A stretch of DNA of 64,000 nucleotides from Serratia grimesii NBRC 13537 (GCF_001590905.1 NZ_BCTT01000012.1:1-64000); one strand, 5' to 3'; shown: positions 1 to 10,361, numbered from the stretch's first letter. Notes: generated from the letters alone by a model not told the origin. Numbers and translations are program-made.

Positions 1-116
1 AAATTGCCCTACGTTTGTGGCAATTCCCTTTACACGCAACTAACAGAGACAAACAGAAGAGTCTGTCAGGCTTAGCCGAATAGCATTGAGCCAGCTTCGG
101 CTTTCTATTGGCAATG

Positions 117-1808
117 TTAAGCGACAGTAGCCGCCGGGACGTCGGCACGTTTCAGCACCGCGTAAGACACTCCCGCCAACAGCGTACCGGCAATAATCGC
201 CACCAGATACAACAGTACCGGTGTGATAGCCCCAGGAATCAACAGCACAAACAGACCACCGTGTGGCGCCATCAACTTGGCACCGAACGCCATGGACAAT
301 GCCCCAGTCAGTGCACCACCAGCGATACAGCAAGGCAGAACGCGCATCGGGTCACGGGCGGCAAACGGAATTGCGCCTTCAGAGATAAAGCACAGGCCCA
401 ACACCAGCGCCGCTTTCCCGCCTTCCTGTTCGGACTTCTCAAACTTACGACGTGCCAGCAATGTCGCCAACCCCATCGCCAGCGGTGGCACCATACCGGC
501 AGCCATAATCGCCGCCATTGGGGCATACACTGAAGAACTCAGCAGTGCCACTCCGAACGCGTAGGCCGCTTTATTGACCGGGCCACCCATATCGGTACAC
601 ATCATGGCACCGAGGATCGCGCCCAGCAGCACCGCGTTAGCGGTACCCAACGACTGCAACCAATGGGTAAGGCCTTCCATGATTTTCGCGACCGGCGTAC
701 CGACGACGAAAATCATAATCAAACCGACGATCAAGCTGGCAACCAGCGGAATGATCAATATCGGCTTCAGCGCTTCCATACTCTGCGGCAGACGCAGTTT
801 GGTACTGATAAATTTGGCAACATAGCCCGCCAGGAAACCGGCAATAATACCGCCGAGGAAACCGGCACCCGTGCTCACCGCCAACATACCGCCAATCAAC
901 CCCGGCGTCAGGCCCGGACGGTCAGCAATAGAGAACGCGATAAAACCCGCCAGTACCGGCACCATCAATGCAAAGGCTGAACCGCCACCAATCTGCATCA
1001 ACGCAGCCGCCAGCGTGCCTTTGACTTCGAACGCCTTGATACCGAATACAAAAGACAGCGCGATACACAAGCCACCAGCGACCACCATTGGCAACATGTA
1101 GGACACACCGGTCAACAGGTGACGATATGGCCCGGCGCTCTCTTTTTTCTTGCCCGCGGAAGCTTGCGCACCACTTTTCTGCGGCTGGAAAACCTCGGCT
1201 TCAGTGAATGCCTTGTCCAGTTCCTGTGCCGTTTTTTTCAGTGCCAGGCCGGTAGAAGTACGGTACATCGGCTTACCGGCAAACTTATCCAGATCCACCT
1301 CGATGTCTGCCGCTACAATGACCAGATCGGCCGCAGCGACTTCTTCTGGTGTAATGGCATTACCGGCACCCACTGAGCCGCGGGTTTCCACCTTTACCCA
1401 CCAACCACGTTTTTTAGCTTCACTCTCAATGGCTTCAGCGGCCATAAACGTGTGGGCTACCCCGGTTGGACACGCGGTAATCGCCACGATACGTTTTGGT
1501 CCAGCCCCTTTTACGGGCTCAACTGGCGCTGTGACAGGGGCCTGATAGGCTTTCGCTTCAGCGATAGCCTGCGCCAGAAAAGCTTCCGGCTCACGCACTG
1601 CGTGTTCAACATCACCCACATAAACCTGTTTGCCGTTCAGTGCGGTATCAGCAGGCGCAGTTTGCCCTGCCACCACCACCAGCTCAGCCTCGGCCAACGA
1701 CTCAACCAGTGTCAGACCGGTTTTCGCCGCCGCCGCACCGAGCATACGTTTCGCCAGGTGACCACGCGCCTGTCCCAGCGAACTGTCTATCATCAGCAGT
1801 GTTTTCAT
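117..1808 (-). CDS. fruA: PTS fructose-specific EIIBC component
   Basis: Inner-membrane fructose permease that imports fructose and phosphorylates it to fructose 1-phosphate. The 563 residues match the usual FruA length. An N-terminal degenerate IIB' region is followed by the active IIB domain, whose phosphocysteine lies in ITACPTGVAHTF (near residue 112), then a hydrophobic IIC domain from about residue 230 with many membrane segments. It is the last gene of the fruBKA operon, 11 bp after fruK. Downstream of its stop only a weak hairpin is visible before the window edge. Confidence 0.96.
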   Translation of the reverse strand: MKTLLMIDSSLGQARGHLAKRMLGAAAAKTGLTLVESLAEAELVVVAGQTAPADTALNGKQVYVGDVEHAVREPEAFLAQAIAEAKAYQAPVTAPVEPVKGAGPKRIVAITACPTGVAHTFMAAEAIESEAKKRGWWVKVETRGSVGAGNAITPEEVAAADLVIVAADIEVDLDKFAGKPMYRTSTGLALKKTAQELDKAFTEAEVFQPQKSGAQASAGKKKESAGPYRHLLTGVSYMLPMVVAGGLCIALSFVFGIKAFEVKGTLAAALMQIGGGSAFALMVPVLAGFIAFSIADRPGLTPGLIGGMLAVSTGAGFLGGIIAGFLAGYVAKFISTKLRLPQSMEALKPILIIPLVASLIVGLIMIFVVGTPVAKIMEGLTHWLQSLGTANAVLLGAILGAMMCTDMGGPVNKAAYAFGVALLSSSVYAPMAAIMAAGMVPPLAMGLATLLARRKFEKSEQEGGKAALVLGLCFISEGAIPFAARDPMRVLPCCIAGGALTGALSMAFGAKLMAPHGGLFVLLIPGAITPVLLYLVAIIAGTLLAGVSYAVLKRADVPAATVA

Positions 1809-1819
1809 TCTGCCTCCAG

Positions 1820-2761
1820 CTATTGATTAAAAGGTTTCAGATCGACACGCGCCATCATTGCGGCCAACTGTGGACGATCGGTCACGCCAACGTTGCTCTG
1901 GCTGACTGCCAGCGCAGCTACAGCGGTGGCCAAGCGCAAAGTATGTTCACTGGACTCACGCATCAGCAGGCCGTAGATCAGGCCGCCAACCATCGAGTCG
2001 CCAGCCCCCACGGTGCTGACCACTTCGCAAGCGGGTGGCTTGGCAATCCAGGCGCCAGACGCGTTAACCCACAGCGCACCTTCAGCACCGAGAGAAATCA
2101 CTACGTGGGCAATACCTTGATCGCGCAATGCATGTGCGGCCTCAACCACATCGGCCAATTGCGGCAAAGGTCGACCAGCCCAGATTTCCAGTTCACGACG
2201 GTTCGGTTTCACCAACCAGGGTGCCGCTTTCAATCCAGCAACCAGTGCTTCACGGCTGCTATCGAAAATAATGCATGGGCACTGCGCGCGCAGGCGGATC
2301 ATCCAGTCGGTAAAGGCGTCGGGATCAACACCGGCAGGCAAACTGCCACTCACCGCCACCATGTCAAACTGGCCCAGCCAGCTCAGGGAGTCGGTCACGA
2401 AACGTTCCCAATCCTGCCCTGTCACTTCAAAACCAGAGAAGTTGAAATCCGTCACTTCACCGTCTTTTTCCGTCAGTTTGACGTTAATACGAGTGCGCCC
2501 CGGTACCACCTGGAAGCGATTGGCAATACCCAAATCGCTGAACAGTAATTGGAAACCGTCCTGATTATCTTTCCCCAGGAAACCGCCCACGGTTACATCA
2601 ATACCCAGGTCCTTCAGTACCTTGGCAACATTGATCCCCTTCCCTGCGGCGTGAAGACCTGCGGTTTTGACCAAGTTAACTTCACCGCACTCAATCTCTG
2701 GGCAGAAACCCACCAGATCGTAAGCCGGATTCAGGGTAATTGTTGCTACTCTTCTGCTCAT
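1820..2761 (-). CDS. fruK: 1-phosphofructokinase
   Basis: PfkB-family kinase converting fructose 1-phosphate to fructose 1,6-bisphosphate in the cytoplasm. The 313 residues include the N-terminal substrate region with [12 protein letters not shown] and the C-terminal PfkB signature [15 protein letters not shown], where the Asp is the catalytic base. Its start overlaps the fruB stop by 4 nt (ATGA), which indicates translational coupling within fruBKA. Confidence 0.96.
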   Translation of the reverse strand: MSRRVATITLNPAYDLVGFCPEIECGEVNLVKTAGLHAAGKGINVAKVLKDLGIDVTVGGFLGKDNQDGFQLLFSDLGIANRFQVVPGRTRINVKLTEKDGEVTDFNFSGFEVTGQDWERFVTDSLSWLGQFDMVAVSGSLPAGVDPDAFTDWMIRLRAQCPCIIFDSSREALVAGLKAAPWLVKPNRRELEIWAGRPLPQLADVVEAAHALRDQGIAHVVISLGAEGALWVNASGAWIAKPPACEVVSTVGAGDSMVGGLIYGLLMRESSEHTLRLATAVAALAVSQSNVGVTDRPQLAAMMARVDLKPFNQ

Positions 2762-3891
2762 GCTGCGCCCTCGCCCAGTCCTTCGTTAATCGCTTCTCCG
2801 ATCGCCTTCAGCGCCGCTTCAGCATCTTCACCCTTGGCGGTAAAGCGCAGGTGATGTCCTTTTTTCACACCCAACGCCACAACCTTCATCAGGCTGCGTC
2901 CGTTGGCCGGTTTACCACTGCCATCCAAATTTGTGACGGTAATTTCACTGCCAAATTGCTTGATCACGTTAACCAGCGCGGTGCCCGGACGTGCATGTAA
3001 ACCGTGTTCGTTACGGATCACATACTCGGCACTCAGCGTAGTGCTTTCTTCTTCTACCTCACTGGTCAACAAGGCCAGCACGGTGACAGCATCAGCGTTC
3101 AGCAAGCGTTCAGCTTTGTTTGCCAACAGCAGATCGCTCAGGTAGTTCAGTACGGCCAAGGGCTGCTGATCAGCCACGGACAGCGTCAGTAGCAGCGCCA
3201 CTTTTTCACCATCCTCGTCAAATGCATGCGCCGGTCGGCTGAGGGTCGCTGCGCTGGTCAGATTGCCTTCGGTGCTGTCGCTCAACCAAATGCCTTGCCC
3301 CAAATTCAACGGCTTGCGGGTAATGACGTCGCTGACGAACTGAGCGTTAACCGCACCGATTTTCTGTAGGCGACCCGCATTCAGCGCCTGCAACGTCATC
3401 AGGCTGTCGGCGGCCACATCAAGCGCAATCAAAGATGCGTCAAACCTGAACTCTGCTGTCAGCTTTTCGCCCATCAGCAAACTGCGCAGCTCTTCCGCTG
3501 ATGTGGTTTTGGCCAGTTGTTCGGCTACGCTATCGTCGCTCAGGACATGCGTCAGTTGGCGTAACAGCGCCAGGTGCTCATCAGAACGGGCAGCAATGCC
3601 GATCACCACAAAGGCAGTTTGGCCTTCGCCCCATTCAATGCCCTGTGGGAACTGAAATACCTGCACGCCGGTGTTCAGCACCAGATCGCGGGTATCAGTG
3701 GTGCCATGCGGGATGGCAATGCCGTTCCCCAGGTAAGTGGAAGTTTGCAGCTCGCGCTGCAACATACCGTCCACATAGGCGGCGCTGACACACCCCGCCG
3801 CAGTCAGTGCTGAAGCCACGTGCTGGATGGCTTCCTGCTTGCTGCCGGCGGTTGCGCCCAGGTGAATATCTTGCTGTGACAACTGGAACAT
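2758..3891 (-). CDS. fruB: PTS fructose-specific EIIA/HPr diphosphoryl transfer protein
   Basis: Soluble phosphocarrier that relays phosphate from enzyme I to FruA. An N-terminal EIIA-Fru domain carries the active His in [10 protein letters not shown] (near residue 62), a middle linker domain follows, and a C-terminal HPr-like (FPr) domain carries its active His in [12 protein letters not shown] (near residue 298). The 377 residues match the family. A GGAGAGGAGAAT ribosome site precedes the ATG. First gene of fruBKA, with two Cra-type operators upstream. Confidence 0.96.
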   Translation of the reverse strand: MFQLSQQDIHLGATAGSKQEAIQHVASALTAAGCVSAAYVDGMLQRELQTSTYLGNGIAIPHGTTDTRDLVLNTGVQVFQFPQGIEWGEGQTAFVVIGIAARSDEHLALLRQLTHVLSDDSVAEQLAKTTSAEELRSLLMGEKLTAEFRFDASLIALDVAADSLMTLQALNAGRLQKIGAVNAQFVSDVITRKPLNLGQGIWLSDSTEGNLTSAATLSRPAHAFDEDGEKVALLLTLSVADQQPLAVLNYLSDLLLANKAERLLNADAVTVLALLTSEVEEESTTLSAEYVIRNEHGLHARPGTALVNVIKQFGSEITVTNLDGSGKPANGRSLMKVVALGVKKGHHLRFTAKGEDAEAALKAIGEAINEGLGEGAA

Positions 3892-3911
3892 GATTCTCCT
3901 CTCCTGCTGAA

Positions 3912-3992
3912 TTGAATCGTTTCAGCTTCATTGGGAAAAAGGAGCGTTATCGACACCGAATCATCGTGACAATAACGCTGAAACGTTTCAAG
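3912..3992. promoter_or_regulatory. Two Cra (FruR) operators upstream of fruB
   Basis: TTGAATCGTTTCAGC (3912-3926) and GCTGAAACGTTTCAAG (3977-3992) match the Cra half-palindrome consensus TGAAWCGWTTCA. Their pairing upstream of fruB mirrors the E. coli fruBKA control region. The expected role is repression relieved by fructose 1-phosphate. Binding itself is inferred. Confidence 0.8.
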
Positions 3993-4138
3993 GAGTGTGT
4001 AAGTAGCTTTGGATGAAAGCAAGTTTTCTCCATTTTGATGTGATAGATTTTTGACATTACGCACACTTTTCCCGAAGGGTTACCTGTCGCAGCGCTAAAA
4101 TGACATACTGTGCTGAAACTTTGCTGACGGAGAAATAC

Positions 4139-4561
4139 ATGTCTGTAGTTGCAGGAGTCGGTGTGATCATCGTAAACGCACAAGGGGAAATACTGCTGGG
4201 AAAACGCTGCGGCCAGCATGCTCCTTTCTGGTCTATTCCCGGCGGGCATCTGGATGCCGGTGAAACCTTTGAACAGTGCGCACAGCGTGAGATTGCCGAA
4301 GAAACCGGACTGATGATCGCCCCACCTCGCTTTATCGGTATCAGCAATAACCTGCAAACCTGGCGTGCCGAAGGAAAACATACGGTATCCGTGTGCTTGC
4401 TGACACTGCATCCCGGCGGCACGCCCGAACTCAAAGAGCCGGAGAAATGTGCCGAATGGCGTTGGTGTTCTCCGAATGCATTACCGGAGCCGCATTTTGA
4501 AGCCAGCCGCAATGCTATTCATCTGTGGCTCACGGGCGAGGCCTACCTACCGACGACCTAG
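4139..4561 (+). CDS. Nudix hydrolase (NUDT15/MTH2-like)
   Basis: A 140-residue single-domain Nudix protein. The Nudix box is complete: GGHLDAGETFEQ followed by REIAEETG, supplying the Mg2+-binding glutamates. The spacing and the downstream EPEKCAEWRW segment resemble NUDT15-type nucleotide diphosphatases. The true substrate cannot be read from sequence. I chose the ATG at 4139, after GGAG, over an in-frame ATG 39 bp upstream because homology begins at SVVAGVGVIIVN. Confidence 0.85.
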   Translation: MSVVAGVGVIIVNAQGEILLGKRCGQHAPFWSIPGGHLDAGETFEQCAQREIAEETGLMIAPPRFIGISNNLQTWRAEGKHTVSVCLLTLHPGGTPELKEPEKCAEWRWCSPNALPEPHFEASRNAIHLWLTGEAYLPTT

Positions 4562-4633
4562 TCGTTTTCATTCAGAGTTTTTTTCCTCTGTCCGTGATCT
4601 TTCTCATGGACTGATAAAACCACAGAAAAAATT

Positions 4634-4657
4634 CGTTATATAACTCAGAATATAACG
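4634..4657. promoter_or_regulatory. ModE-type molybdate operator upstream of torYZ
   Basis: CGTTATAT-N8-ATATAACG forms an 8-8-8 inverted repeat. The E. coli modA ModE operator as I recall it is CGTTATAT-N8-ACATAACG, so only one arm base differs. It sits about 160 bp before torY, whose partner is a molybdenum enzyme, so molybdate-dependent control is plausible. I saw no convincing FNR site in the same intergenic region. Confidence 0.65.
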
Positions 4658-4818
4658 CTGTAAAATCCCTCGAATGGCCGTTTTTCCTCTAAAAATAACC
4701 CTATAGTATTAGATGTCTTTGCTAATAGTACCTATACTTCTCGAAGTATGTCGGCGCTCGGCCGGCACTTTTTTGGCAAGGTTTTCCTTGGTATTTCATA
4801 ATTATAAGCGGGTTCAAT

Positions 4819-5979
4819 ATGACCAATAAACTCACTGGCTTGATAAAAAAGCACCGCTGGGGATGGCTGTGGATTTTACTGCTCGGAATTATCCTCGGGG
4901 CAGCACTATTAGCGGGCACCGCGACGGTATTCCACAAAACCAGCGACACGGCCTTCTGCGTTTCCTGTCACACCATGCAACAGCCGCTGGCTGAATATCA
5001 GGGTAGCGTCCACTTCCAGAATACCAAGGGCATCCGTGCAGAATGCGCCGACTGCCACGTTCCGCATGAGCCGCTTGACTACCTATGGACCAAAATCCGC
5101 GCAGTAAAAGACATTTATGGCGAGATGGTCGGTACCATTAATACACCGGAAAAATACGAGGCGCATAAACTGGCCATGGCCCAGTCGGTATGGAAAACGC
5201 TCAAAGAAAGCGACTCCGCCACCTGCCGCTCGTGCCACAGCTTTGACGCCATGGACATCACCGCTCAGCGACCTGAAGCACGCATTCAGCATCCGGTGGC
5301 CATCAAGCAAGGTGAAACCTGTATCGATTGTCATAAAGGCGTGGCACATATCCTGCCGGATATGAGTGGCGCAGCCCAGGCCGGCGCCGCCGAACTGGCA
5401 AAAGCTGCCGCCGAAACCTCACCAACCGCGACCACGCTGTACACCATTGCCACTGAGCCCTTCTTCCTGAAGCCTGATGACAGCCACAACGCCGGTAACC
5501 TGATGCCATCCACCGAAGTTCAGGTGGTGAAACAGGAAGGCGACAAAGTGCTGGCCAACGTCACCGGCTGGCAGCAAGACGGCGTCAACGAAGTGTTCTA
5601 CGCCGCACAAGGCAAGCGTATTCTCAGCGTGCTGCTGGGTGAAGACGCACGCAAACTGTTAAAAACAGGCACCACCATGACTGATAGCGAAACGGGCCTG
5701 GTGTGGCATCAAGTTTCTCTCCAGGTATGGCTACCGCGTAAGCAACTGATCGACGATCAGCAAAAAATCTGGCGCTACACAGCGGATATGATGTCTGCCA
5801 ACTGTACCGGTTGCCACGGCCTGACCGCTCTCGATCGCTTCAACGCCAACCAGTGGATCGGCGTAATTAAAGGTATGGCTCCACGCACCTCACTGACGCA
5901 GGAACAACTGCGCGTTCTGACACAATATGTGCAGAAACACGCCAGTGACATGCAACCAGCCGCACCAGCCAAGCTTTAA
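4819..5979 (+). CDS. torY: Pentahaem c-type cytochrome, TorY/TorC family
   Basis: Membrane-anchored periplasmic cytochrome that passes electrons from menaquinol to a TMAO/S-oxide reductase. One N-terminal membrane anchor (about residues 14-36) precedes four NapC/NirT haem motifs, CVSCH (47-51), CADCH, CRSCH and CIDCH. A separate C-terminal domain carries the fifth, CTGCH, near residue 330. The region through CRSCHSFDAMDI resembles E. coli TorY more than TorC. Only 12 bp separate it from torZ, so the two form an operon. No torD chaperone gene follows, as in torYZ rather than torCAD. Confidence 0.9.
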   Translation: MTNKLTGLIKKHRWGWLWILLLGIILGAALLAGTATVFHKTSDTAFCVSCHTMQQPLAEYQGSVHFQNTKGIRAECADCHVPHEPLDYLWTKIRAVKDIYGEMVGTINTPEKYEAHKLAMAQSVWKTLKESDSATCRSCHSFDAMDITAQRPEARIQHPVAIKQGETCIDCHKGVAHILPDMSGAAQAGAAELAKAAAETSPTATTLYTIATEPFFLKPDDSHNAGNLMPSTEVQVVKQEGDKVLANVTGWQQDGVNEVFYAAQGKRILSVLLGEDARKLLKTGTTMTDSETGLVWHQVSLQVWLPRKQLIDDQQKIWRYTADMMSANCTGCHGLTALDRFNANQWIGVIKGMAPRTSLTQEQLRVLTQYVQKHASDMQPAAPAKL

Positions 5980-5991
5980 GGGAGAAGCGAA

Positions 5992-8472
5992 ATGAGCAAA
6001 TATCAACAACAAGCGTTAAAAATGAGCCGCCGCCGCTTCCTGACCGGTGCCACTGCGCTGGCCGCAGCACCTTTGCTGGCAGGCTTGTGGCCCAAGTCCG
6101 CATTAGCACAGGCTATCAGCCAGGCGCTGCCACAGTTTGTGGTACTGCGCCAGGCACAAAAAGGCATTCTGACAGGGGCACACTGGGGCGCTTTTGAAGC
6201 CATAGTGCAGGACGGCAAAATGGTCGGTGTGCAACCGGTCAAAGACGATCCTTATCCGAACGAACTGATCACCATGGCGCCTTATCAAGTCCATGCTGAA
6301 AACCGTATCAAATACCCGATGGTGCGCAAAAGCTGGTTGGAAGGCGGCCCTGGAAGCCATACCGAATTGCGCGGTCGCGACGAATGGGTACGCGTCAGTT
6401 GGGACAAAGCCATTGAACTGGTGTGCGGTGAAATTACCCGTCTACAGAAAGACCACGGCCCACAATCAATCTATGCCGGGTCTTATGGCTGGAAGAGCGT
6501 CGGTATGCTGCATAACAGCCGTACGCTGCTGCAACGTCTGATGAACCTGACCGGTGGTTTCCTCGGTTATGCCGGCGACTACTCCACCGGTGCAGCCCAG
6601 GTGATCATGTCACACGTGGTAGGGTCTATGGAGGTTTACGAACAGCAGACTGCCTGGCCTAACGTGATTGAAAACAGCCAACTGGTGGTTCTGTGGGGTT
6701 GTAACCCGATGATCACGCTGAAAAACAGTTGGAACGTGCCAGACCACTACGGGCAGACGGGCTTTGAGGCGCTGAAGAAAAAAGGCACCCGCGTGATCAG
6801 TATTGATCCCGTACATAACGACAGCGCCAAATTTGTCGACGCACAGTGGATCGCCCCTCGACCTTATACAGACGGCGCTATGCTGATCGGCATCGCTCAC
6901 ACGCTGCTGACCGAGAACCTGCATAACCCGGACTTCCTGAAAACCTACACTGCCGGCTTCGACAAATTCCAGGCTTATTTGCTGGGCGAAACCGATGGCA
7001 CGCCAAAAACCGCCGAGTGGGCCGCCGATGTGTGCGGCGTCGATGCCGACGTATTGCGCCAACTGGCTCGCGACATGGCAAAAAATCGCACGATGATCAT
7101 GGGCGGTTGGGGTATTCAACGCCAGCATCATGGTGAACAACAGCACTGGCTTTTGGTTACCGTGGCGGCGATGCTCGGCCAAATCGGTTTACCGGGCGGC
7201 GGCTTTGGTTTCAGTTACCATTACTCTTCCGGCGGCAGCCCGACAGCGAAAGGCGGCATCATTTCCGGTATTTCTGCCGGTAATGCGCCGAAGAACTCAC
7301 CGGCACCTATCCCGGTGGCGCGCATCGCCGAATGTCTGACCAACCCTGGCAAGACGATTAACTTCAACGGCGCACAAGTCACCTACCCCGAGGTGAAAAT
7401 GGTGTATGTGGCTGGCGGGAATACCTTCCATCAGCATCAGGACACCAACAATCTGGTCAAGGCCTGGCAACGGCCGGACACCATCGTGGTGAACGAACCC
7501 TACTGGACCGCCACCGCCAAACACGCCGATATCGTGCTGCCGGCCACCACCAGCTATGAGCGTAACGATCTGGAAATGGGCGGCGACTACTCGCAACTCT
7601 ATGTGTTCCCGATGCACCAATGCGTACCGCCGCAGCATGAGTCGCGCAGCGATTTCGATATCTTCGCTGCCATGGCAGCCAAGCTGGGTGTGCAAGATGC
7701 CTTTACCGAAGGCAAAGATGAAACCCAGTGGTTGAAAGGCATGTACGACGACATGAAGACTCAGGCGCGCGCCGCCCGGGTGGCCCTGCCACCGTTCGAC
7801 ATGTTCTGGGAATCTAATAACTATGTACGCTTCCCGGTGCCTGAGGCCAATACACAGTGGGTACGTTTCGCTGACTATCGCGAAAACCCGTTGCTCAATC
7901 CGTTGGGTACGCCGTCCGGTAAAATCGAAATTTACTCCGACGCCATTGCCAAAATGAAATACCAGGATTGCCCAGGTATTCCAACCTGGATGCCGCCGCA
8001 TGAATGGTATCGCGGACCGGAGGCGGTTAAATATCCACTGTCGCTGAACACCGCACACCCGATCAACCGCCTGCACTCACAGCTCGACAATACGCCACTG
8101 CGTAAAAAATATGCGGTAGCAGACCGAGAAGCGATTGTGATCCACCCGCAGGACGCCCAGTCCCGCGGCATCGCTAACGGTGATCTGGTGCGCGCCTTTA
8201 ACGATCGCGGCCAGATCCTTGTAGGTGCGGTGGTGAGTGAAGACGTGCGCCCTGGTGTGGTGCGTATCAGCGAAGGGGCCTGGTTCGATCCGGCTGATCC
8301 GTCACAGCCGGGGTCTCTGTGTAAGAACGGCAACGTCAACTGCCTGACCTTCGACGTCGGTTCCTCCAGCCTGGCGCAGGGGAACTGTGGGCAAATGGCA
8401 CAATTGCAGATAGAGAAATATCAGGGCGAGGTGCTGAAAAACACTGCACACGACGTGCCAATCGGCGCGTAA
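5992..8472 (+). CDS. torZ: Periplasmic trimethylamine N-oxide / S-oxide reductase, molybdopterin type
   Basis: DMSO-reductase-family enzyme that reduces TMAO and possibly biotin sulfoxide during anaerobic respiration. The 826-residue protein begins with a twin-arginine signal (SRRRFLTGATAL, ending near ALAQA), so the cofactor is loaded in the cytoplasm before export. The bis-MGD region contains GDYSTGAAQVI, whose Ser is the expected Mo ligand, and the C-terminal cofactor domain contains VNCLTFDVGSSSLAQ. It could equally be called a TorA-type reductase; the partner cytochrome favours TorZ. A GGGAG site precedes the ATG. Confidence 0.9.
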   Translation: MSKYQQQALKMSRRRFLTGATALAAAPLLAGLWPKSALAQAISQALPQFVVLRQAQKGILTGAHWGAFEAIVQDGKMVGVQPVKDDPYPNELITMAPYQVHAENRIKYPMVRKSWLEGGPGSHTELRGRDEWVRVSWDKAIELVCGEITRLQKDHGPQSIYAGSYGWKSVGMLHNSRTLLQRLMNLTGGFLGYAGDYSTGAAQVIMSHVVGSMEVYEQQTAWPNVIENSQLVVLWGCNPMITLKNSWNVPDHYGQTGFEALKKKGTRVISIDPVHNDSAKFVDAQWIAPRPYTDGAMLIGIAHTLLTENLHNPDFLKTYTAGFDKFQAYLLGETDGTPKTAEWAADVCGVDADVLRQLARDMAKNRTMIMGGWGIQRQHHGEQQHWLLVTVAAMLGQIGLPGGGFGFSYHYSSGGSPTAKGGIISGISAGNAPKNSPAPIPVARIAECLTNPGKTINFNGAQVTYPEVKMVYVAGGNTFHQHQDTNNLVKAWQRPDTIVVNEPYWTATAKHADIVLPATTSYERNDLEMGGDYSQLYVFPMHQCVPPQHESRSDFDIFAAMAAKLGVQDAFTEGKDETQWLKGMYDDMKTQARAARVALPPFDMFWESNNYVRFPVPEANTQWVRFADYRENPLLNPLGTPSGKIEIYSDAIAKMKYQDCPGIPTWMPPHEWYRGPEAVKYPLSLNTAHPINRLHSQLDNTPLRKKYAVADREAIVIHPQDAQSRGIANGDLVRAFNDRGQILVGAVVSEDVRPGVVRISEGAWFDPADPSQPGSLCKNGNVNCLTFDVGSSSLAQGNCGQMAQLQIEKYQGEVLKNTAHDVPIGA

Positions 8473-8487
8473 CGGCAAATCCCTGGT

Positions 8488-8648
8488 CAACACAGATGCA
8501 GCTTCAAGTATGGCAGGAATATACCCTAAATAATTGGAGTTGCATCAAGGCGGCAAGCCCGTAAGTCCCCGGAAGCATAGATAACTATGTGACCGGGGCG
8601 CGAGGGGCGCAGCCAACACAGATGCAGCTTCAAGTATGACGGGTATAG
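8488..8648. repeat. Intergenic palindromic repeat element plus an extra half-copy
   Basis: The stretch from 8521 to 8647 is an imperfect palindrome: ATACCC and GTTGCATC at the left end mirror GATGCAG and GACGGGTAT at the right, with a CCCCGG/CCGGGG core. A 25-bp direct repeat occurs at 8488-8512 and 8614-8638, so the right arm is duplicated in front of the element. A diverged relative lies at 28947-29074. It looks like a dispersed non-coding repeat of the ERIC type. No gene is present between torZ and setB. Confidence 0.6.
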
Positions 8649-8696
8649 GCGTATTATGCGCGCGACCCCCTCATTCACGGCTATTTTCTGACCTCT

Positions 8697-9875
8697 ATGC
8701 CTAGTTCAACTGCGGTAACGCGACGCTCGCCCGATCTCACTTCACTGGCTTTTTTAGTGGTGGCCTTTCTCACAGGGATTGCCGGTGCGCTACAGACCCC
8801 CACGTTAAGCCTATTTCTGGCGACAGAAGTGAAGGTACGCCCTTCAATGGTCGGGTTGTTTTTTACCGGCAGCGCCGTCATCGGCATCCTGGTCAGTCAG
8901 TTTCTTGCCCGGCGTTCGGATCAAAAAGGCGATCGTAAAACGCTGATTTTCCTGTGCTGCATGTTGGGTGCATTAGGCTGTGTGCTGTTCGCATGGAATC
9001 GTAATTACTATCTGTTGCTGGCCGTCGGCGTAATGCTGACCAGCTTCGGTTCCACCGCTAACCCCCAAATGTTTGCCCTGGCACGCGAACACGCCGATCG
9101 TACCGGTCGCGAAGCCGTGATGTTCAGTTCGATCCTGCGTGCACAGGTTTCCCTGGCTTGGGTCATCGGGCCCCCTATCGCCTTTGCGCTGGCATTGGGG
9201 TTCGGTTTTAAGGTGATGTATCTGGCTGCCGCGGCTGCATTCATTCTGTGTGGCGCGTTGGTGTGGAAAATGTTGCCGTCAATGCGTAAAACGCCCGTGC
9301 CAGCCAACACCACGCTGGAAGCTCCGCGCCAGAACCGTCGTGATACGCTGCTGTTGTTTATGGCCTGCACCTTTATGTGGACCGCCAACAGCATGTATCT
9401 GATCACAATGCCGCTGTATATGGTGCATGAACTGCACCTGCCGGAAAAGCTGGCAGGTGTATTAATGGGCACGGCAGCCGGGCTGGAGATACCCACCATG
9501 CTGGTCGCCGGTATGGTGGCGAAACGCTTCGGCAAGCGCTTCCTGATGCGATGTGCTGTGGTGGCTGGCCTGCTGTTTTACGTCGGCCTCCTGTTTATCA
9601 CGGGTACCTGGCAACTGATCGCCCTGCAACTGCTTAACGCGGCCTTTATCGGCGTGCTGGCAGGGATTGGTATGCTCTATTTTCAGGATTTGATGCCCGG
9701 ACAGGCCGGAGCAGCTACCACCTTATTTACCAACACGACCCGTGTAGGTTGGATCTTTGCCGGTTCAATCGCCGGTGCAGTGGCAGAAATCTGGAACTAC
9801 CACGCGGTGTTTTATTCCGCGCTGGCGATGGTGATCGGTGCAGTGTTGTGTTTGTGGAAGCTTAAAGACGCGTAA
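8697..9875 (+). CDS. setB: MFS sugar efflux transporter SetB
   Basis: Twelve-segment inner-membrane exporter of the SET family, which extrudes sugars such as lactose and glucose analogues. The 392 residues include the signature region GIAGALQTPTLSLFL at the first helix and FGSTANPQMFALAREHAD mid-protein. It aligns by eye with E. coli SetB over its whole length. Placement near fruBKA is also seen in E. coli, although here torYZ lies between. Confidence 0.93.
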   Translation: MPSSTAVTRRSPDLTSLAFLVVAFLTGIAGALQTPTLSLFLATEVKVRPSMVGLFFTGSAVIGILVSQFLARRSDQKGDRKTLIFLCCMLGALGCVLFAWNRNYYLLLAVGVMLTSFGSTANPQMFALAREHADRTGREAVMFSSILRAQVSLAWVIGPPIAFALALGFGFKVMYLAAAAAFILCGALVWKMLPSMRKTPVPANTTLEAPRQNRRDTLLLFMACTFMWTANSMYLITMPLYMVHELHLPEKLAGVLMGTAAGLEIPTMLVAGMVAKRFGKRFLMRCAVVAGLLFYVGLLFITGTWQLIALQLLNAAFIGVLAGIGMLYFQDLMPGQAGAATTLFTNTTRVGWIFAGSIAGAVAEIWNYHAVFYSALAMVIGAVLCLWKLKDA

Positions 9876-9881
9876 ACAGGT

Positions 9882-10136
9882 TTAGGGTGCCGTATCCGCT
9901 TCCAGCTTAGCCAAATAGATTAGCGCCTGGTCACGGTGGTCGTGACACATTTCACGGCTTGCTTGCAGGCTGCCACAAACTTTGGGCCGCAATGGCGAAT
10001 GAAACAAGCCGCAACGCAGTTGCTCGCTCAGATGAATACAGCGGGTATTTGCGGGCTTGCCGTTGGGCATGCCGGGGATCGGGCTGGATATTGAAGGCGC
10101 AATACAACAGGCGCCACAGTCGGCACGGCAGTCCAT
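9882..10136 (-). CDS. yeiW: Cysteine-rich metal-chelating protein, YeiW-like
   Basis: An 84-residue protein of the CxxCxxCC (zinc/iron-chelating) family: CRADCGACC near the N-terminus, then CIHL, CGLF, VCGSL and MCHDH, giving the typical Cys pattern. I chose the ATG at 10136, preceded by GGGAGA, over a start 42 bp upstream because family members begin MDCR. It converges on setB with a 6-bp gap. The function of the family is unknown. Confidence 0.8.
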   Translation of the reverse strand: MDCRADCGACCIAPSISSPIPGMPNGKPANTRCIHLSEQLRCGLFHSPLRPKVCGSLQASREMCHDHRDQALIYLAKLEADTAP

Positions 10137-10361
10137 CAGCGAGTCTCCCGGTGGGCTGGCGGAATTGAAGCGCGACAATATCAGTAGCGCTCATTGGCCG
10201 CCAGCATAATCCGGGTTTGCCTATGAATCTTTACATCCCACTTTTTTAGCCGCTAATTGACGGCGCTCATGCAGAACAAAAAAACGTCACAAATAGCCCT
10301 ATTCCCGCAGATTAATGCATGAAACAAGCGAACTCACGGCTTTACATGCATCAACCACTCA

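Noticed and set aside
1640..2548. 302-codon frame opposite fruA/fruK
   Set aside because: Antisense shadow of well-recognised fru genes, with Gln/His/Arg-rich composition typical of mirror frames.
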